Source of the DNA: Hondaea fermentalgiana
Taxonomy: Eukaryota; Sar; Bigyra; Thraustochytrida; Thraustochytriidae
Assembly: GCA_014084085.1 (NCBI GenBank)
Contig: NPFB01000006.1
Span: forward strand, 266,027-330,026
Length of the DNA: 64,000 nucleotides
Direction: 5' to 3'
Every line of letters starts with the position of its first letter. Position 1 is the stretch's first letter. Below the pieces are notes generated by a model. It saw only the letters and a list, made by a program, of their open reading frames with translations, had not been told where the DNA came from and did not search any database. Below, piece by piece: positions 10,516 to 20,471 of the stretch. Position numbers and translations under genes: made by a program.

Positions 10516-11521
10516 TTACTTGCCAAGCTTGCGCGCAAGCTCCTGCTTGTCCTTGAGAGCGCGCATGTACCAGTCAGTGGCCTTGTGGTTGTTGGGGTGT
10601 GGGTCGGTCCAGTGGGTGGCCGAGACGGTCTTCGAGGGCATCTTGCCAAAGTTCGAGTGTTTGAGGTTGACCCAGGCCGGCTTGCGACCCTCACGGTGGA
10701 AGAACTGCGTGTTCATGAGCTGGTTGGGCGGCATTTTCTCGCGGCGCGAGCGCACGTGGTAGTTGAGGAAGTTCTGAGCGTACTGCTTCTCGCCCTCCTG
10801 GTCGACCACAAGCAGAGGCTCATCAACCTCGTACTTCCATCCCTGGCGCTCGCAGAACGCCGTGGCGTCCTCGAGCTTGTCGAACTTGAGCGTCTGGAGA
10901 CCCGTCGCGCCGAGAGGGTCGCCCGAGCTCGCGTACTTCATGAGCTGGTTGGTCCAGTTTTCGCGCCTGTCCAAGTTCAGGCTCCAGTACTTGGTCATGT
11001 CATCCTCCATCTGGGAGGCGTTCTTGGACTGCTTGTAGATGCGCACCTTGCGATCCTTGTGGCCGTCGGGCACCCAGTTCACATAGCCCTCCCAGCCCTT
11101 TTGCGCGCCGGGTGGGGTAGCCTGCTTGGGCTCCGCGGGGGTCACGAGGTCCTCAGAGAATCCGGGCGTGGCTGTGTAGTGAGTGCAGGTCATCAAGCGA
11201 GAACAATCGCGAGCCGCCTTGCAACGTTAGTTTCCTCGTCTGTCTCCACGCGCGCACTGGCCTTCACCCTTGTTTCCTTCTTTCTTCGCTCGGCCGCTCC
11301 TTGCCTTGCGATTTCCACTTACCCTTGGTCTCGTTCCAGGCGAGGACCTCCTCGGCGGTCGGCGTCCGGTACACGCCGGGGGCGACCTCCTCGCTCTCCT
11401 CCTTCTTGGCCTCGTCCGCGAACCCGCGCGCGCTCTGCGCAAGCGGCGCGGCGCCGCCCTGCTTGAGGGCGCCTCCGCGCGTTGCCGCGCCCACGGCGGC
11501 CCTGCGCACAGCCTGCATCAT
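10516..11521 (-). CDS. NDUFS4: NADH dehydrogenase Fe-S protein 4 (complex I 18-kDa), two exons
   Basis: Exon 1 is 11521-11323 and exon 2 is 11171-10516; the 151-nt intron starts GTAAGT and ends CACAG, joining in phase. The product is 284 aa. The N-terminus MMQAVRRAAVGAATRG is a likely mitochondrial presequence. The core reads VRIYKQSKN...W.L.LDRRENWTNQLMKYASSGDPLG...KFDKLEDATAFCERQGWKYEV, the NDUFS4 signature, ending near YAQNFLNYHVRSRR. A further tail of about 70 residues, absent from human NDUFS4, contains TQFFHREGRKPAWVNL and ATHWTDPHPNN. The family is an accessory subunit needed for complex I assembly. Confidence 0.9.
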
Positions 11522-12375
11522 GCTCCCGGCCTCGGCCTCGACTCCGACTCCTGCTGCTCCTGCTCCTGCCGCCGCTGCTGCCGCTCCGCCCTTTGCGTTC
11601 TGAGCCTGCGCGTCTCGGCGCTGCGCTCGTCGAGCTGCTCCTCCTCCTCCTCGACGCTATGCCTGTCGTCGAACGGGATAAGGGCCCAAGCAGCGGTCAG
11701 GTTTGGCTTGGGCCACTTTGCCGGTTAGGTTTGCGCCGCCGCGGCAGACTCTTCCGCGTGAGGGGGGAGGGAGGGATGACTGCAAAAAGTGAGAGACCGT
11801 GCTCATGAAGCGAGTTCTTGGGATGTATGTAGTATGGAGGACGTCTCGGATAGGAGGATGTTTGCGTTGCTCATTGGCCGGCAGTCGTCGGAGAGGTTGT
11901 GAGCGTGCGAAGTAAGACGAAAGATGACGGCAGCTGGAGGCAATCGAGAGAGCAGCCAGAATGAGCTCAACGATGCTTGAGTGCAACAAATTCCGTACCA
12001 TGGCGTTAAAAATGAGGCATATATTCACCTCGATCAAAGTTTCGTTTTGGTTCGTCGTTACGAAAAGTTTCTGGCTGCCTGCTGCAGGTCCGAGACTCTG
12101 AGACCAATTTGAAAGAGAGAGAGCCTTATTGGAGAAAAGAAAAATACTTGCTGGTCAGGTGCTGATCTCACCCTACAAAATTCGGCTCCAACGCAGTCCA
12201 AACCACAAAAGCGCGCCTGCTTCTGCGACTGCGACTGCGACTGCGGTTGCTACGTTGCTACGTTGCTACATTGGAGTAAAAGACGGAATCAAATGCAAGG
12301 GAGCCTGAAAAGCAAAGAAAGGGCTATTGGAAAGGGCCATTGGAAAGGGCAAAGAAATGGTGAAGAAAAGCTTTT
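11522..12375. promoter_or_regulatory. Divergent upstream region of NDUFS4 and Hint gene
   Basis: 854 bp between divergent starts. Features are CTGCTCCTG-type GC-rich repeats at 11550-11660 just upstream of NDUFS4, GGTTAGGTTTG-like words near 11700-11735, and CTGCGACTGCGACTGCG repeats at 12215-12250. Promoter function is inferred from position; no motif defines it. Confidence 0.35.
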
Positions 12376-13461
12376 ATGATGCTGTTGTGCACACCACACG
12401 TAAAACAGAACTCGACCACGCGTCCGGTGGCGGCGGTGGCGGCGGCGGCCAGCGGCGGCCAGCGGCGGCCAGGAGCCTCGATGACGAGCGCCGCGCCGCG
12501 GAGGGACCGCTGGCAGCGGGCGCTGCCGCTGTGCTTGACAGCAGCGGCCTTGGCGGCTCTCACTCTAGGTGTTGCTGTGTCGTCGGCCAGTAAAGGCGTC
12601 CCTGACGCGGTGGGCGCCACTGTCGCCACCACTCGCGCTGCCGCTGCAGCAGCTGCCGTCCGAGAGACGCTCGTGAACGTACAGGGGTGGCAGAGTCTGC
12701 CGGCGGCGCAGAGCTCGGACGAAGACCAGGCTGTCGGCCCGCTCTCTGTGGCAGCTCGCGGAGGCATCGGAGAATGGAACTATTTTCGGACCTCTCTCGG
12801 CGGCAGTAGCCGCCGCTGCAGAAGCAGCAAACCGAAAGGCACCTTTGACGACGACGGAGAGGACACATATGTGCAGGCAGCCAATGTCCGCGTGGGGGAT
12901 TTTATCCATGTTGGGGGTGGAACTTTTGAGCCTGTGCTGGCAATCTTGCCACAATCCGCTCCGTGCGCTTCGTGTCTAGTGAAAATTACGACCGAGGATG
13001 GCAAGGCGCTCGTGCTCAGTGCCTCGCATCTTATGCCGCTCGACGGTGGTCAGATGCCCTCTACCCGTCTGGCTGTTGGCGACTTCGTCAAGTCGGCCGA
13101 TGGCAAAAACATCTCGCACGTTGCCGTGGCGTCCATCACGCCTGTGCACTCGCAGACAAAGGTCCGCATGCCTCTCACGCCGAGCTGTCGTCTCGACGTA
13201 AACGGTATTGTTGTATCATGCGCATCGACGGGAACTGCTCCGCCCAATCTTCTGGCTGCACTTTTGGTTCCTGTGCGCGTGCTTCATGCCATCATGCCTT
13301 TGGCGTGGTACACGGCCATCCACGATCACATTATTATTGCATTTGCCGGACCGCTCCATTTTCTCCTTGCGGTGAGCATTTGTGCGCTATTGTTTCGCTT
13401 TGCCGAGGTTTCCAACACGGTCAAGTGTATTGTTCACATTCTATTTCACACAAATGGGTAA
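12376..13461 (+). CDS. Hedgehog-type Hint domain membrane protein
   Basis: 361 aa from ATG 12376; an in-frame ATG at 12481 gives 326 aa and places a hydrophobic signal or anchor (LPLCLTAAALAALTLGVAV) close to the N-terminus. After a low-complexity linker, C148 begins a Hint-like module: VRVGDF, FEPVLAILPQ, LVKITTEDGKALVLSASHL, LAVGDFVKSADGK, then PLTPSCRLDVNGIVVSCAS. The order matches hedgehog autoprocessing domains, where the first Cys attacks the preceding peptide bond. The usual TxxH is SASH here. One or two hydrophobic segments follow (about 300-345). Self-cleavage is inferred. It is tail-to-tail with PIG-V, 11 bp apart. Confidence 0.72.
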   Translation: MMLLCTPHVKQNSTTRPVAAVAAAASGGQRRPGASMTSAAPRRDRWQRALPLCLTAAALAALTLGVAVSSASKGVPDAVGATVATTRAAAAAAAVRETLVNVQGWQSLPAAQSSDEDQAVGPLSVAARGGIGEWNYFRTSLGGSSRRCRSSKPKGTFDDDGEDTYVQAANVRVGDFIHVGGGTFEPVLAILPQSAPCASCLVKITTEDGKALVLSASHLMPLDGGQMPSTRLAVGDFVKSADGKNISHVAVASITPVHSQTKVRMPLTPSCRLDVNGIVVSCASTGTAPPNLLAALLVPVRVLHAIMPLAWYTAIHDHIIIAFAGPLHFLLAVSICALLFRFAEVSNTVKCIVHILFHTNG

Positions 13462-13472
13462 TTTAAATGATT

Positions 13473-14804
13473 CTATACGAAGGGATAATAACAGGCAAAG
13501 AGAGCCGTCCCAAGCAACGTGTAGACGCAGGCCCACGGCACAATCCATTGCTGGGCACGATCTGAATCTGCTGCGTACCAATAGAGCAACGGGCTTCCCG
13601 CAAGAAAGCGTGTGGCAACCTGCACGTGCATACAAAGTAGACAAAAAGACGCGAGAAATCCGAGATGGAGCGCAAAGGGTAGCAATACTAAACCACTGTG
13701 TTGCTGCTGGGCGCCCCATTGCGCACTTTGAAGCGCCCAAACTAGGCTGGGTGCCGCAAGGACAAAGTTTGGAATTTGCTCCGGACGGTAAAACCGGAGG
13801 AAGCCCTGATTCCAGTATTCGTCCTGTACAAAACTATAAACATTTGGCAATCTCTCATGACACCACGGTCGTTTCGCGGTCCACGCATCGCCATTCTGCT
13901 CAAAGCAAAATACCTGCGCGGCGTACCCAAGGACAGTGCCAAGGGGCACCACGGCCGCCAGCAAAATGGGCCCTGTGACGCGCACTCCGGCATGGAAGAT
14001 GGCAAAAGGACGAAACTCTTTTTCCCTGGTTAAAAATGGCCACAACAGACGATAGCCAAGATAACCTGCCAAAGTAGCCCCGTTTGAGCGAGTCAAGGTC
14101 GCAAGAGCAAAGACCACGCTTGCTCGCCATAAATCTGCGTCAACGTTGGCGCCAATATGGTCGGCGCGCATCGCCCAGCGCATGCCCACAAAGCTAAAGA
14201 GACAAAAGATTGACTCGGTGTATGCGGCAGACATAAAGACGCTCGCTGGAGAAAAACAAAAGAGCGTTGCGACGCGAAAAGCAAAGCGTGCGTCTTTCTC
14301 TGAGCACACTTGGATAGTCAAGTCAAAGAGCGACAGAGCTGCCAGGACAAAGGCGAAATTCCCGAGGCACAGGCCGACGATGACTTGGCAGCTGCTGCGC
14401 GCGACGTGCACTCCTAGAATGTGGCCAAGCCCTTCACGAAGGGCAGCCCCGCCCACGCGCATGAGAAAAGGCACGAGAGGGAAAAATGCATGCGTTTGCT
14501 CGTACTTGTACCCTTCGCTAGCTATAAAGCCAAAGTACTCTGCATCCCAGTTCGTCCCGAGCGCGAGCCAACGTGCCATCGCCGGGCCTTGCCGCAGCTG
14601 CGCGCTCGAGTCGTACGGGTCGAGGATCGCGCAGGAGGCCCAGGCTAAAGTCAAGACCATGGCCCGACTTGCCAAGGCCACCCCCGTGACTCGACGTCGG
14701 AGCGCCGTGACATCGTTGTTTGTCAAGGCCCTCGTCGAGCCCTCGCGTCCGGTTCCTCTCGATCCTAGCGCAGCGCCGCCGACCACGTCCGTCTTTGTTG
14801 TCAT
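13473..14804 (-). CDS. PIGV: GPI mannosyltransferase 2 (PIG-V/Gpi18)
   Basis: 443-aa multi-pass ER enzyme that adds the second mannose to the GPI anchor precursor, using dolichol-phosphate-mannose. Family signatures appear in order: NWDAEYFGFIASEGYKYE then HAFFPLVPFL in the luminal loop, FSPASVFMSAAYTESIF, LTRSNG, WCHERLPNVYSFVQDEYWNQGFL, QIPNFVLAAP, and HVQVATRFL near the C-terminus. Many hydrophobic helices separate them. The frame is open to 14861 but the first ATG is at 14804. Intronless, full length. Confidence 0.93.
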   Translation of the reverse strand: MTTKTDVVGGAALGSRGTGREGSTRALTNNDVTALRRRVTGVALASRAMVLTLAWASCAILDPYDSSAQLRQGPAMARWLALGTNWDAEYFGFIASEGYKYEQTHAFFPLVPFLMRVGGAALREGLGHILGVHVARSSCQVIVGLCLGNFAFVLAALSLFDLTIQVCSEKDARFAFRVATLFCFSPASVFMSAAYTESIFCLFSFVGMRWAMRADHIGANVDADLWRASVVFALATLTRSNGATLAGYLGYRLLWPFLTREKEFRPFAIFHAGVRVTGPILLAAVVPLGTVLGYAAQVFCFEQNGDAWTAKRPWCHERLPNVYSFVQDEYWNQGFLRFYRPEQIPNFVLAAPSLVWALQSAQWGAQQQHSGLVLLPFALHLGFLASFCLLCMHVQVATRFLAGSPLLYWYAADSDRAQQWIVPWACVYTLLGTALFACYYPFV

Positions 14805-15355
14805 CGCCGTTGATCTTTGCGTTTCAGGTGCGTGTTTTTCCGCCTCGACCCCCTTGCTCAACCCTACTGCGGCCTACTTGCTACTTACTATACACAACCC
14901 TTGGAAGAGGAGGTGGGCAGAGGGGAAAATACAACATCCATACTGAAAGAGGTGCTATGTGCAAGGTGGTCACGAGCAGGGAGTAAGCTCATGTGCTCTG
15001 TGCTCGTTCATTCACGCCTCACATTGATTCTTCCATTCATGAATGGGCCTTGGCCCAACTCCCATCATCATCACCATCATCATCATCATCATCATCATTA
15101 TTATTAGGCTATGAGTAACAGTAGTAACAACCACGCAGCAACAGAAGCCGGACCTTTGCCTCATCCCTCTCGCAGAACCGGCGAAACACTGAAAAATCAG
15201 CGAGGAGGAAGAGACGAATGCATGGAAAATGGTCCTCGTCGGATTCGTCTGAAGAGGCTTTGTTTGAAGGGGCTTTGATTTGTGAAAAGCCATCTTCAAG
15301 GTTTCCAAAGAAAATGAAAAAAATCTGGTCAGACTTTGTGCACATCTTTTCATGA
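14805..15355. other. Intergenic with CAT trinucleotide repeat
   Basis: Between the PIG-V start and the SGT1 stop, both minus strand. It holds a CAT/ATT trinucleotide repeat at 15063-15106 and otherwise no gene. Confidence 0.5.
15063..15106. repeat. CAT/ATT trinucleotide microsatellite
   Basis: About twelve CAT/ATC units followed by three ATT units. Confidence 0.9.
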
Positions 15356-16740
15356 TTATTTTGCATCGTCGTCGTCGTCGTCATCACCAACGTCGAGCTT
15401 GTTGCCTTCATAGTTCTTCCACTCCATGCCCTTGGGGGCCGGGCGGTTGCTCTCGTAGTCTTTCTTGGATACTTCGTTCCAGTTTGTGCTGAGAACGGTA
15501 CCGCCCGAGGTCTGAAAGCTCTTGACCATGGCGCGACGGGTGTCCTCGCTGGCGTTCTTGTAAATGTCTCGAAAGAGCTTGTTGAGAGCCTCTTCGCCCT
15601 CGGGCTTTTCGTCCTCATCAATTTCCTTCGAAATGGCATCCCAGTCCTTTTTGCCAGCATAAGGAGTTGGCTTGGGAGCATTCGGAGCACTTGCAGGGGC
15701 CGAAGAGCCGGCCATTGCCGTTGACGAACCTGCACCCACCTCAAGCGTTGGCCATTGCCTCGAAGCTTCCGCCTTTTTCAGACGCACTTCGATCTTTGAC
15801 TTGCCTACACTCAGCTTCGAAGCCTCGGGAATAACCTCGCCAAAGAGCTGCCAAGTAAAAGTATGTGTCTGGCCCGCCGATTCGAGTGGAATTTCCACAT
15901 TCACAGAGGTGGAGGAAATGGTGTGCTTGACCTCATCCTGGGGCACCCCTTTGGCACCAATTTCAAACGTCACGTGCGTATTCGACTGGTACCAATCAAT
16001 TGGAAAATCAGGCACCGCAGCGGCCCCGTTGGGTGCCGATGCAGGAAGAGAGGCTGCTGCTGCCACAGGGTCTGGCCCGGATTTCGATGCGGCACTATCG
16101 AGTTGAATCTCTTCATCAGAAAGTTCGGCTTCGCACTTGCGCAACCAAGTTCCGAGCGTGCTGAGCGTTTTCTCGTTAGGTGCCAGCGGTTTGGCAAGGT
16201 CAAAGCACTTTTTGGCTTCGAGAAAAGCTCCGCGCTCGAACTTGAGTATGCCGTGGCGAAGATGTGCGTTTGCGCTATCGGGGGCACATTCTGCGCCCTT
16301 GGCCGCGTCTTCCTCTGCGGCTTTCGCGTTGCCTAGCTTGGAGTAAGCTGTCGACCGCTTCAGGAGGTAGTCTGCGTTGGTCGGCTCAGCCTCTACAGCC
16401 TGTGTGCAAGGGCAACGTTCACGTTAGTCTTCGTACTGTATTTGGCGAACAGACTTTCTCTCTGAGCGAGAACATTCAACGCAGCAACACGAGTCTCCCT
16501 GCTCGCTCCTTTTCGCACGACGTGTTTCGCGCGCGCGACCGAGGCAAGCTGAGTCTGTGAAAACCAGCTTGAGGTCACCTCGTCTCAGCGCACTGTTTTT
16601 TCGCGAACCCCACGCGGTCGGTCATCCAGGTCCCCGCGCGTCTCGGCCCCACGTACCTGCGAAAGCTTCTCCAGAGCGGCCTCCGTCTCCTCCTCAGCCA
16701 GCAGCTCGAGGCCCTCCACGTACGCGTCGCGGCCCGCCAT
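15356..16740 (-). CDS. SGT1: SGT1 co-chaperone (TPR-CS-SGS), two exons
   Basis: Exon 1 is 16740-16657 and exon 2 is 16399-15356. The 257-nt intron starts GTACGT and ends CACAG, phase 0; the product is 375 aa. The N-terminal TPR-like helices run about 1-120 (TNADYLLKRSTAYSKLG, ANAHLRHGILKFERG). A CS domain spans about 165-255 (WYQSNTHVTFEIGAKG). The SGS domain follows (DWDAISKEIDED...ALNKLFRDIYKNASEDTRRAMVKSF), with STNWNEVSKKDYE and the GMEWKNYE end, then an Asp-rich tail. SGT1 links HSP90 with SCF/SKP1 complexes and kinetochore assembly. All three family domains are present. Divergent from uL22m. Confidence 0.93.
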
Positions 16741-17228
16741 GTCTCCGTCCCCGCCCGCGCGCTCGCTCGCTCGCTCGACCTCGATGATCTCCTTCTCCCG
16801 CTTGTTCGCGATTTGCACTCGCGCTTTCTTCCTCGTCAGCGTGTCCGGCAGAGAGAGGGAGGGCGCGGAACGCCCCCAAAAAGAACGGATCGGTGCGCAC
16901 AATAGGGGCGGCGTTCTCCGCGCGCTGCGGCGCGCCGCGAGCGAGACTGACGCGAGAATGGCGGCGCCGCAAGGGCGGCCGCAAGTGCGGCAAAGGCGCG
17001 GCCCAAGTGGAGTATAGCGCGCGCAAGGGCCGCCGCGGCCAGTGGCCGCACGAGAGGCGCTGCGACGCAGGCCGCGCGAAGGGCAGGCAGACCTTGACGC
17101 TGCGCGGGAGGGCGCGGCTCGGAGGCGTGCGCGTGCGCGGCGGGAGGGCGGAGGCGGGCTGGACCCGGCGCGACGGAGAGGCGCGTCTTTCGCAGAGGCG
17201 CGGACGCAGAAACAAAGCCTCGACGAGG
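16741..17228. promoter_or_regulatory. Divergent SGT1/uL22m upstream region
   Basis: 488 bp, very GC-rich. It contains GCAAGTG at 16981-16987 and CCAAGTGGAGTATAG at 17003-17017; a near match, CAAGTGAAGTATAG, lies at 7145-7158. Long non-ATG frames pass through it and I treat them as non-coding. Confidence 0.4.
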
Positions 17229-18029
17229 ATGCTGGCGAACGCGGCGCGCGGCGCCGCCGCTGCCGTCCTGGGCCGCGCGACGCCCGCGGGCGGCGCGTGC
17301 AGGCTCGTGAACTCGCGCGGCGCACGGGGCGTGCACGCCATGACCTCGGCGAGCCTCTGGACGCGCGCGATCTGCCCTGCGGCTGGCCTGACTGGGCACC
17401 AGATGCTGCAGCAGCAAGCTGCCCTGCCGGGCACGACGAGGAGGGCTTTTTCGACGGACCTGGACGTGGCTAGCGCGGTGGTGGACTCCACGCTCTCGTG
17501 GGGTGACCGCGTGGACGAGGCCAAGGTTGGCGCCAAGCTCATGAAGCAGCGCTACCCGAAGCGCAACCAACTGGACCTCAAGGAGGTGAATGTGCGCAAG
17601 ACGTCCATGAAGGGCAGCGTGCAAAAGGCAAACCACCTGGCACGGCTCGTACGCAAGCTTCCGGTGCCCGAGGCACTCACACAGCTCCGCTATTGCCGCA
17701 AGCTTCGCTCTGTGGAATTTATGCAAATGATCAAGGAGGGCGTCAAGCATGCCGAGGAGAAGCATGGTCTCACTGCGGACCAGCTCACGGTAGCCATTGT
17801 GCAGCTGGGTCGAGGCACCTACCTCAAGCGCCCCGACTTCAAGGGCCGTGGCCGTACGGGCAAGATCACCATTCCTTCGACGCACGTGCACATTGTTCTC
17901 CGCGAGAAACCGACGCGGACGCACTTTCAGGCGCTCGAGGAGAAGAAACGGGCCGAGCGCGAAGGCACTCCTTCGCAGGCTTTGCCCGACCTGACCGGGG
18001 CTGAGATCTCCTCTTCGCCGGCACACTAA
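17229..18029 (+). CDS. MRPL22: Mitochondrial large-subunit ribosomal protein uL22m
   Basis: 266 aa. The N-terminal ~85 residues are Arg/Ala-rich with no acidic residues for long stretches and end near TTRRAFST, typical of a mitochondrial presequence. The uL22 core spans about 125-235: KANHLARLVRKLPVPEALTQL, MIKEGVKHAEEKHGL, RGTYLKRPDFKGRGRTGKI and THVHIVLRE, with the beta-hairpin that lines the exit tunnel. A basic-acidic tail follows. Intronless. Confidence 0.92.
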   Translation: MLANAARGAAAAVLGRATPAGGACRLVNSRGARGVHAMTSASLWTRAICPAAGLTGHQMLQQQAALPGTTRRAFSTDLDVASAVVDSTLSWGDRVDEAKVGAKLMKQRYPKRNQLDLKEVNVRKTSMKGSVQKANHLARLVRKLPVPEALTQLRYCRKLRSVEFMQMIKEGVKHAEEKHGLTADQLTVAIVQLGRGTYLKRPDFKGRGRTGKITIPSTHVHIVLREKPTRTHFQALEEKKRAEREGTPSQALPDLTGAEISSSPAH

Positions 18030-18172
18030 GAAACCGACGAAAGTAAAAAGCTGAGTAGAGACACGTAAAGGCTATTTTAAAGATTAGTATGAAATCAATT
18101 GCAAATTCTCAAGACGGCGAGACGTATGCGGGTGCAATTGTGTCCATTACGGCATGCGATGTGATCGTAGTG

Positions 18173-18580
18173 TCAGAATTCTGACGCTGATTCAAGCTTG
18201 GATGGCTGCAAGAGCCGAGCGAGACGTTTCGCGTCGCGTACATTGAAGATTCGCTTTGTCCCGTCGGTTGTCGTAATTTCAATCCCGGTTCCGCTCTCTG
18301 CAATGTAGGATATCGTGCCTTCCGAATTGATGCGGATACCCCAGCCGCCAAACTCTCGCAATGCCTGAATCTTCTCGAGAATGCGGACACTGGCAATATC
18401 TTCAACAGAAAAGCTCACCGAAGTCCACCTGGTGCTGTACCCGAAACTGAGCTTCGCATCTTCGAGCCTTACGTGGTACGACCAGAAAAATGGCAACACC
18501 GGAAACGCCAGTACGAGAAGTGGCGTCCAGACTGGACGCCAGTATTCTTCAAACGATGCTTTGGCGGCCTTGATTGACAT
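18173..18580 (-). CDS. Small membrane protein with PH-like C-terminus
   Basis: 135 aa from the only ATG-initiated start; the frame continues upstream without ATG. A hydrophobic segment at about 18-36 (VWTPLLVLAFPVLPFFW) is followed by a beta-strand-rich region with WGIRI, GTGIEITTTDGTKRIFNV and a final helix RDAKRLARLL. This WGIR / G-hydrophobic-E-I / D-A-L-L layout resembles the small PH-like domains of bacterial membrane proteins, but I cannot assign a family. An upstream exon is possible. The stop lies 143 bp from the uL22m stop. Confidence 0.6.
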   Translation of the reverse strand: MSIKAAKASFEEYWRPVWTPLLVLAFPVLPFFWSYHVRLEDAKLSFGYSTRWTSVSFSVEDIASVRILEKIQALREFGGWGIRINSEGTISYIAESGTGIEITTTDGTKRIFNVRDAKRLARLLQPSKLESASEF

Positions 18581-19074
18581 TCTCTCCAAGTATCCAAAAG
18601 TGGGAGCGAAGAAGGAGAGACAAGCACGAGATTCACGAAAGTACCGCTTGCCGTCTCCGTCACGACCCAGAACGGCACAGCACGGCACGACGCGATACGG
18701 CACGGATGGCGGAAGAGGCGGTGGCGGCGGCGGCGGCGGCTGGCGCCTCCCACCGTCACGGATTCTTCGTGTGCGGCTGCCAAAGGTCAGGTCAGGCGTA
18801 TTCGGGAACTATACGCTGTCGCAGTCGAACGAGTGTCCCCAGGCAGAAGAGAAACAAAAAAAGAAAGAACAAGAGAAAGAAAAAGAAAAAGACTCGAGAA
18901 AAAGAAAACAAACTTGTATCATCGACACCAAACCAGCGGCCATCAGAAGGCGCAGCGCTGGGCGCCACGCGGGAGAGTGCGCCGCTCGAGCGCAGCGGAG
19001 ACAGCGCGGGTTAGCGCGCGTCGGAGACGTCTGCGCAGCAGCCCCGGGACCCGACGCAAAATAGAGACTCATTC
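18581..19074. other. Intergenic upstream of cyclin and small membrane gene
   Basis: GGC-repeat block at 18715-18745 and an A/G-rich tract at 18845-18915 (AAAAAGAAAG-like). ACTATACG at 18808-18815 sits 260 bp before the cyclin start. No gene seen. Confidence 0.45.
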
Positions 19075-20031
19075 ATGTCGGCGGCGAACGTACCCACGAG
19101 TAGCGGCGGCGGGGCGAGCGGCAGCGACGCAACCCAAGGCCCGCTGCCGATCAAGTGGACCCAGGACGAGCGAAGGGCGCTGATCCTGTGCGGGTGCGCG
19201 TACATCAAGCAGCTATGCGACAAGATGGATCTGCAGCTTCTCTCGCAGTGTACGGCACTGGCTTTCTTTCATCGATTTTATGAAAAGCAGGCTCTCGAGG
19301 AGCACGATCGCTTTGTGGTCGGCACAGCCGCCGTGTTTCTGGCCGCCAAAGTCGAGGAGGACATGAAGAAACTCGACGACGTTGTACGTGCGGCCGTCAC
19401 GATTCACGATTTCGCGCGGAACGGATGTGTTCACAAGGCCATGCGTGATCCGCAACGTGTCTTTCGCATGGGCATGATGGATGACGCGCCGATGCCTCGC
19501 GAGAAAATGACACGCAAGGTGCTTGAAGAGAAGACTCTTCTTTGCGAGAGAGTCTTGCTTCACACGCTTTCGTTTGACGTGAGTGTCGTGCATCCGCACG
19601 TGAGTGCGGTGGAGATCATTCGCGAGATCGCCAAACCCGGCAAGAAAACAAATGAGTTTCGGCTCGCGTCTTGGACCTTTCTCAACGACTCAATGTTTAC
19701 AGACGTTTGCGTGCGCTTCAAGCCGCGGGCGATTGCCGCAGCTTCAGTTCTTTTGGCTCACTACCTCATTCGCAGCCGAGGACCGGGTAAAACAGTGCAG
19801 GCGAGCCGTGAGATTTCGGACGCGATTGAACGCGACCACTTGCGGCCCACTGCAAGCTCACTTTTTGGGTTTCCCAAGGAGCAGATTGAGGAGATCGTGC
19901 ATCGCATTCTCGACGTCTATGAGCGGCCTCGGCCTTTTGATCGTACAGAGGCTTCTCTCGCGCAATCACTCGCGCAGTCACCTTTTGCGGACACTGGGTC
20001 CGCAGCCAAGAAAGCGCGCATCTCGGCATGA
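19075..20031 (+). CDS. K/T/L-type cyclin
   Basis: 318 aa, intronless. A cyclin box spans about 35-150 (ALAFFHRFYEKQ, AAVFLAAKVEED, LDDVVRAAV). LLCERVLLHTLSFDVSVVHPH links to a second helical fold with FLNDSMFTDVCVRFKPRAIAAASVLLAHYL, diagnostic for transcriptional cyclins (K, T, L) rather than mitotic ones. The C-terminus ends with a KKARIS basic stretch. Such cyclins pair with CDK9/CDK12/CDK11-type kinases for Pol II elongation or RNA processing. I cannot choose between K and T. Confidence 0.88.
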   Translation: MSAANVPTSSGGGASGSDATQGPLPIKWTQDERRALILCGCAYIKQLCDKMDLQLLSQCTALAFFHRFYEKQALEEHDRFVVGTAAVFLAAKVEEDMKKLDDVVRAAVTIHDFARNGCVHKAMRDPQRVFRMGMMDDAPMPREKMTRKVLEEKTLLCERVLLHTLSFDVSVVHPHVSAVEIIREIAKPGKKTNEFRLASWTFLNDSMFTDVCVRFKPRAIAAASVLLAHYLIRSRGPGKTVQASREISDAIERDHLRPTASSLFGFPKEQIEEIVHRILDVYERPRPFDRTEASLAQSLAQSPFADTGSAAKKARISA

Positions 20032-20471
20032 TGCAGGTTTTGTTGGACTCTAAATACACAACCAAAACAAAATCGTATCAACCAAGAAGAGGCTATTGAC
20101 GAATGCAGCTCAGGCTTTTCGCGATGCCCCTTCCTAATCTGTACTTTGTAACCAATAAAAAGAGAGTAGATGATAAGACTGAATTTTTTCCCCGCTTGTC
20201 ATATGCGAGCCATAATAGAAGGGGAGAGTGGCGATGACGAGTCTGTCGATATGGAAATCAAGACAGTGCTCAAATGTCGCTTGAGCAAAATAGAGAGAGC
20301 AAAAGGAAAAGAAAAGAGATGGTCTTTGGCAGACATGAGACGCAGTGGACAGCTGATCCTCGAGGGACGCCTGCACGTTTTGAGCAGGTTCAACGCACTC
20401 TGTCACCTGAAAGGTAGCATTTTTTTCTAAAATAGTATTGTGGAAAGTTCTAAAAAGGCACGCTATGATTG
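20032..20471. other. Intergenic after cyclin gene
   Basis: AT-richer sequence with ACCAATAAAAAG at 20151-20162, a possible polyadenylation region. Short frames on both strands show no domain or codon pattern. Confidence 0.45.

Noticed and set aside
16893..17228. Upstream extension of the uL22m frame
   Set aside because: ATG 17229 starts a typical presequence. The upstream part is arginine-rich chance translation of GC-rich promoter DNA; its own ATG context would make an implausible 378-aa product.
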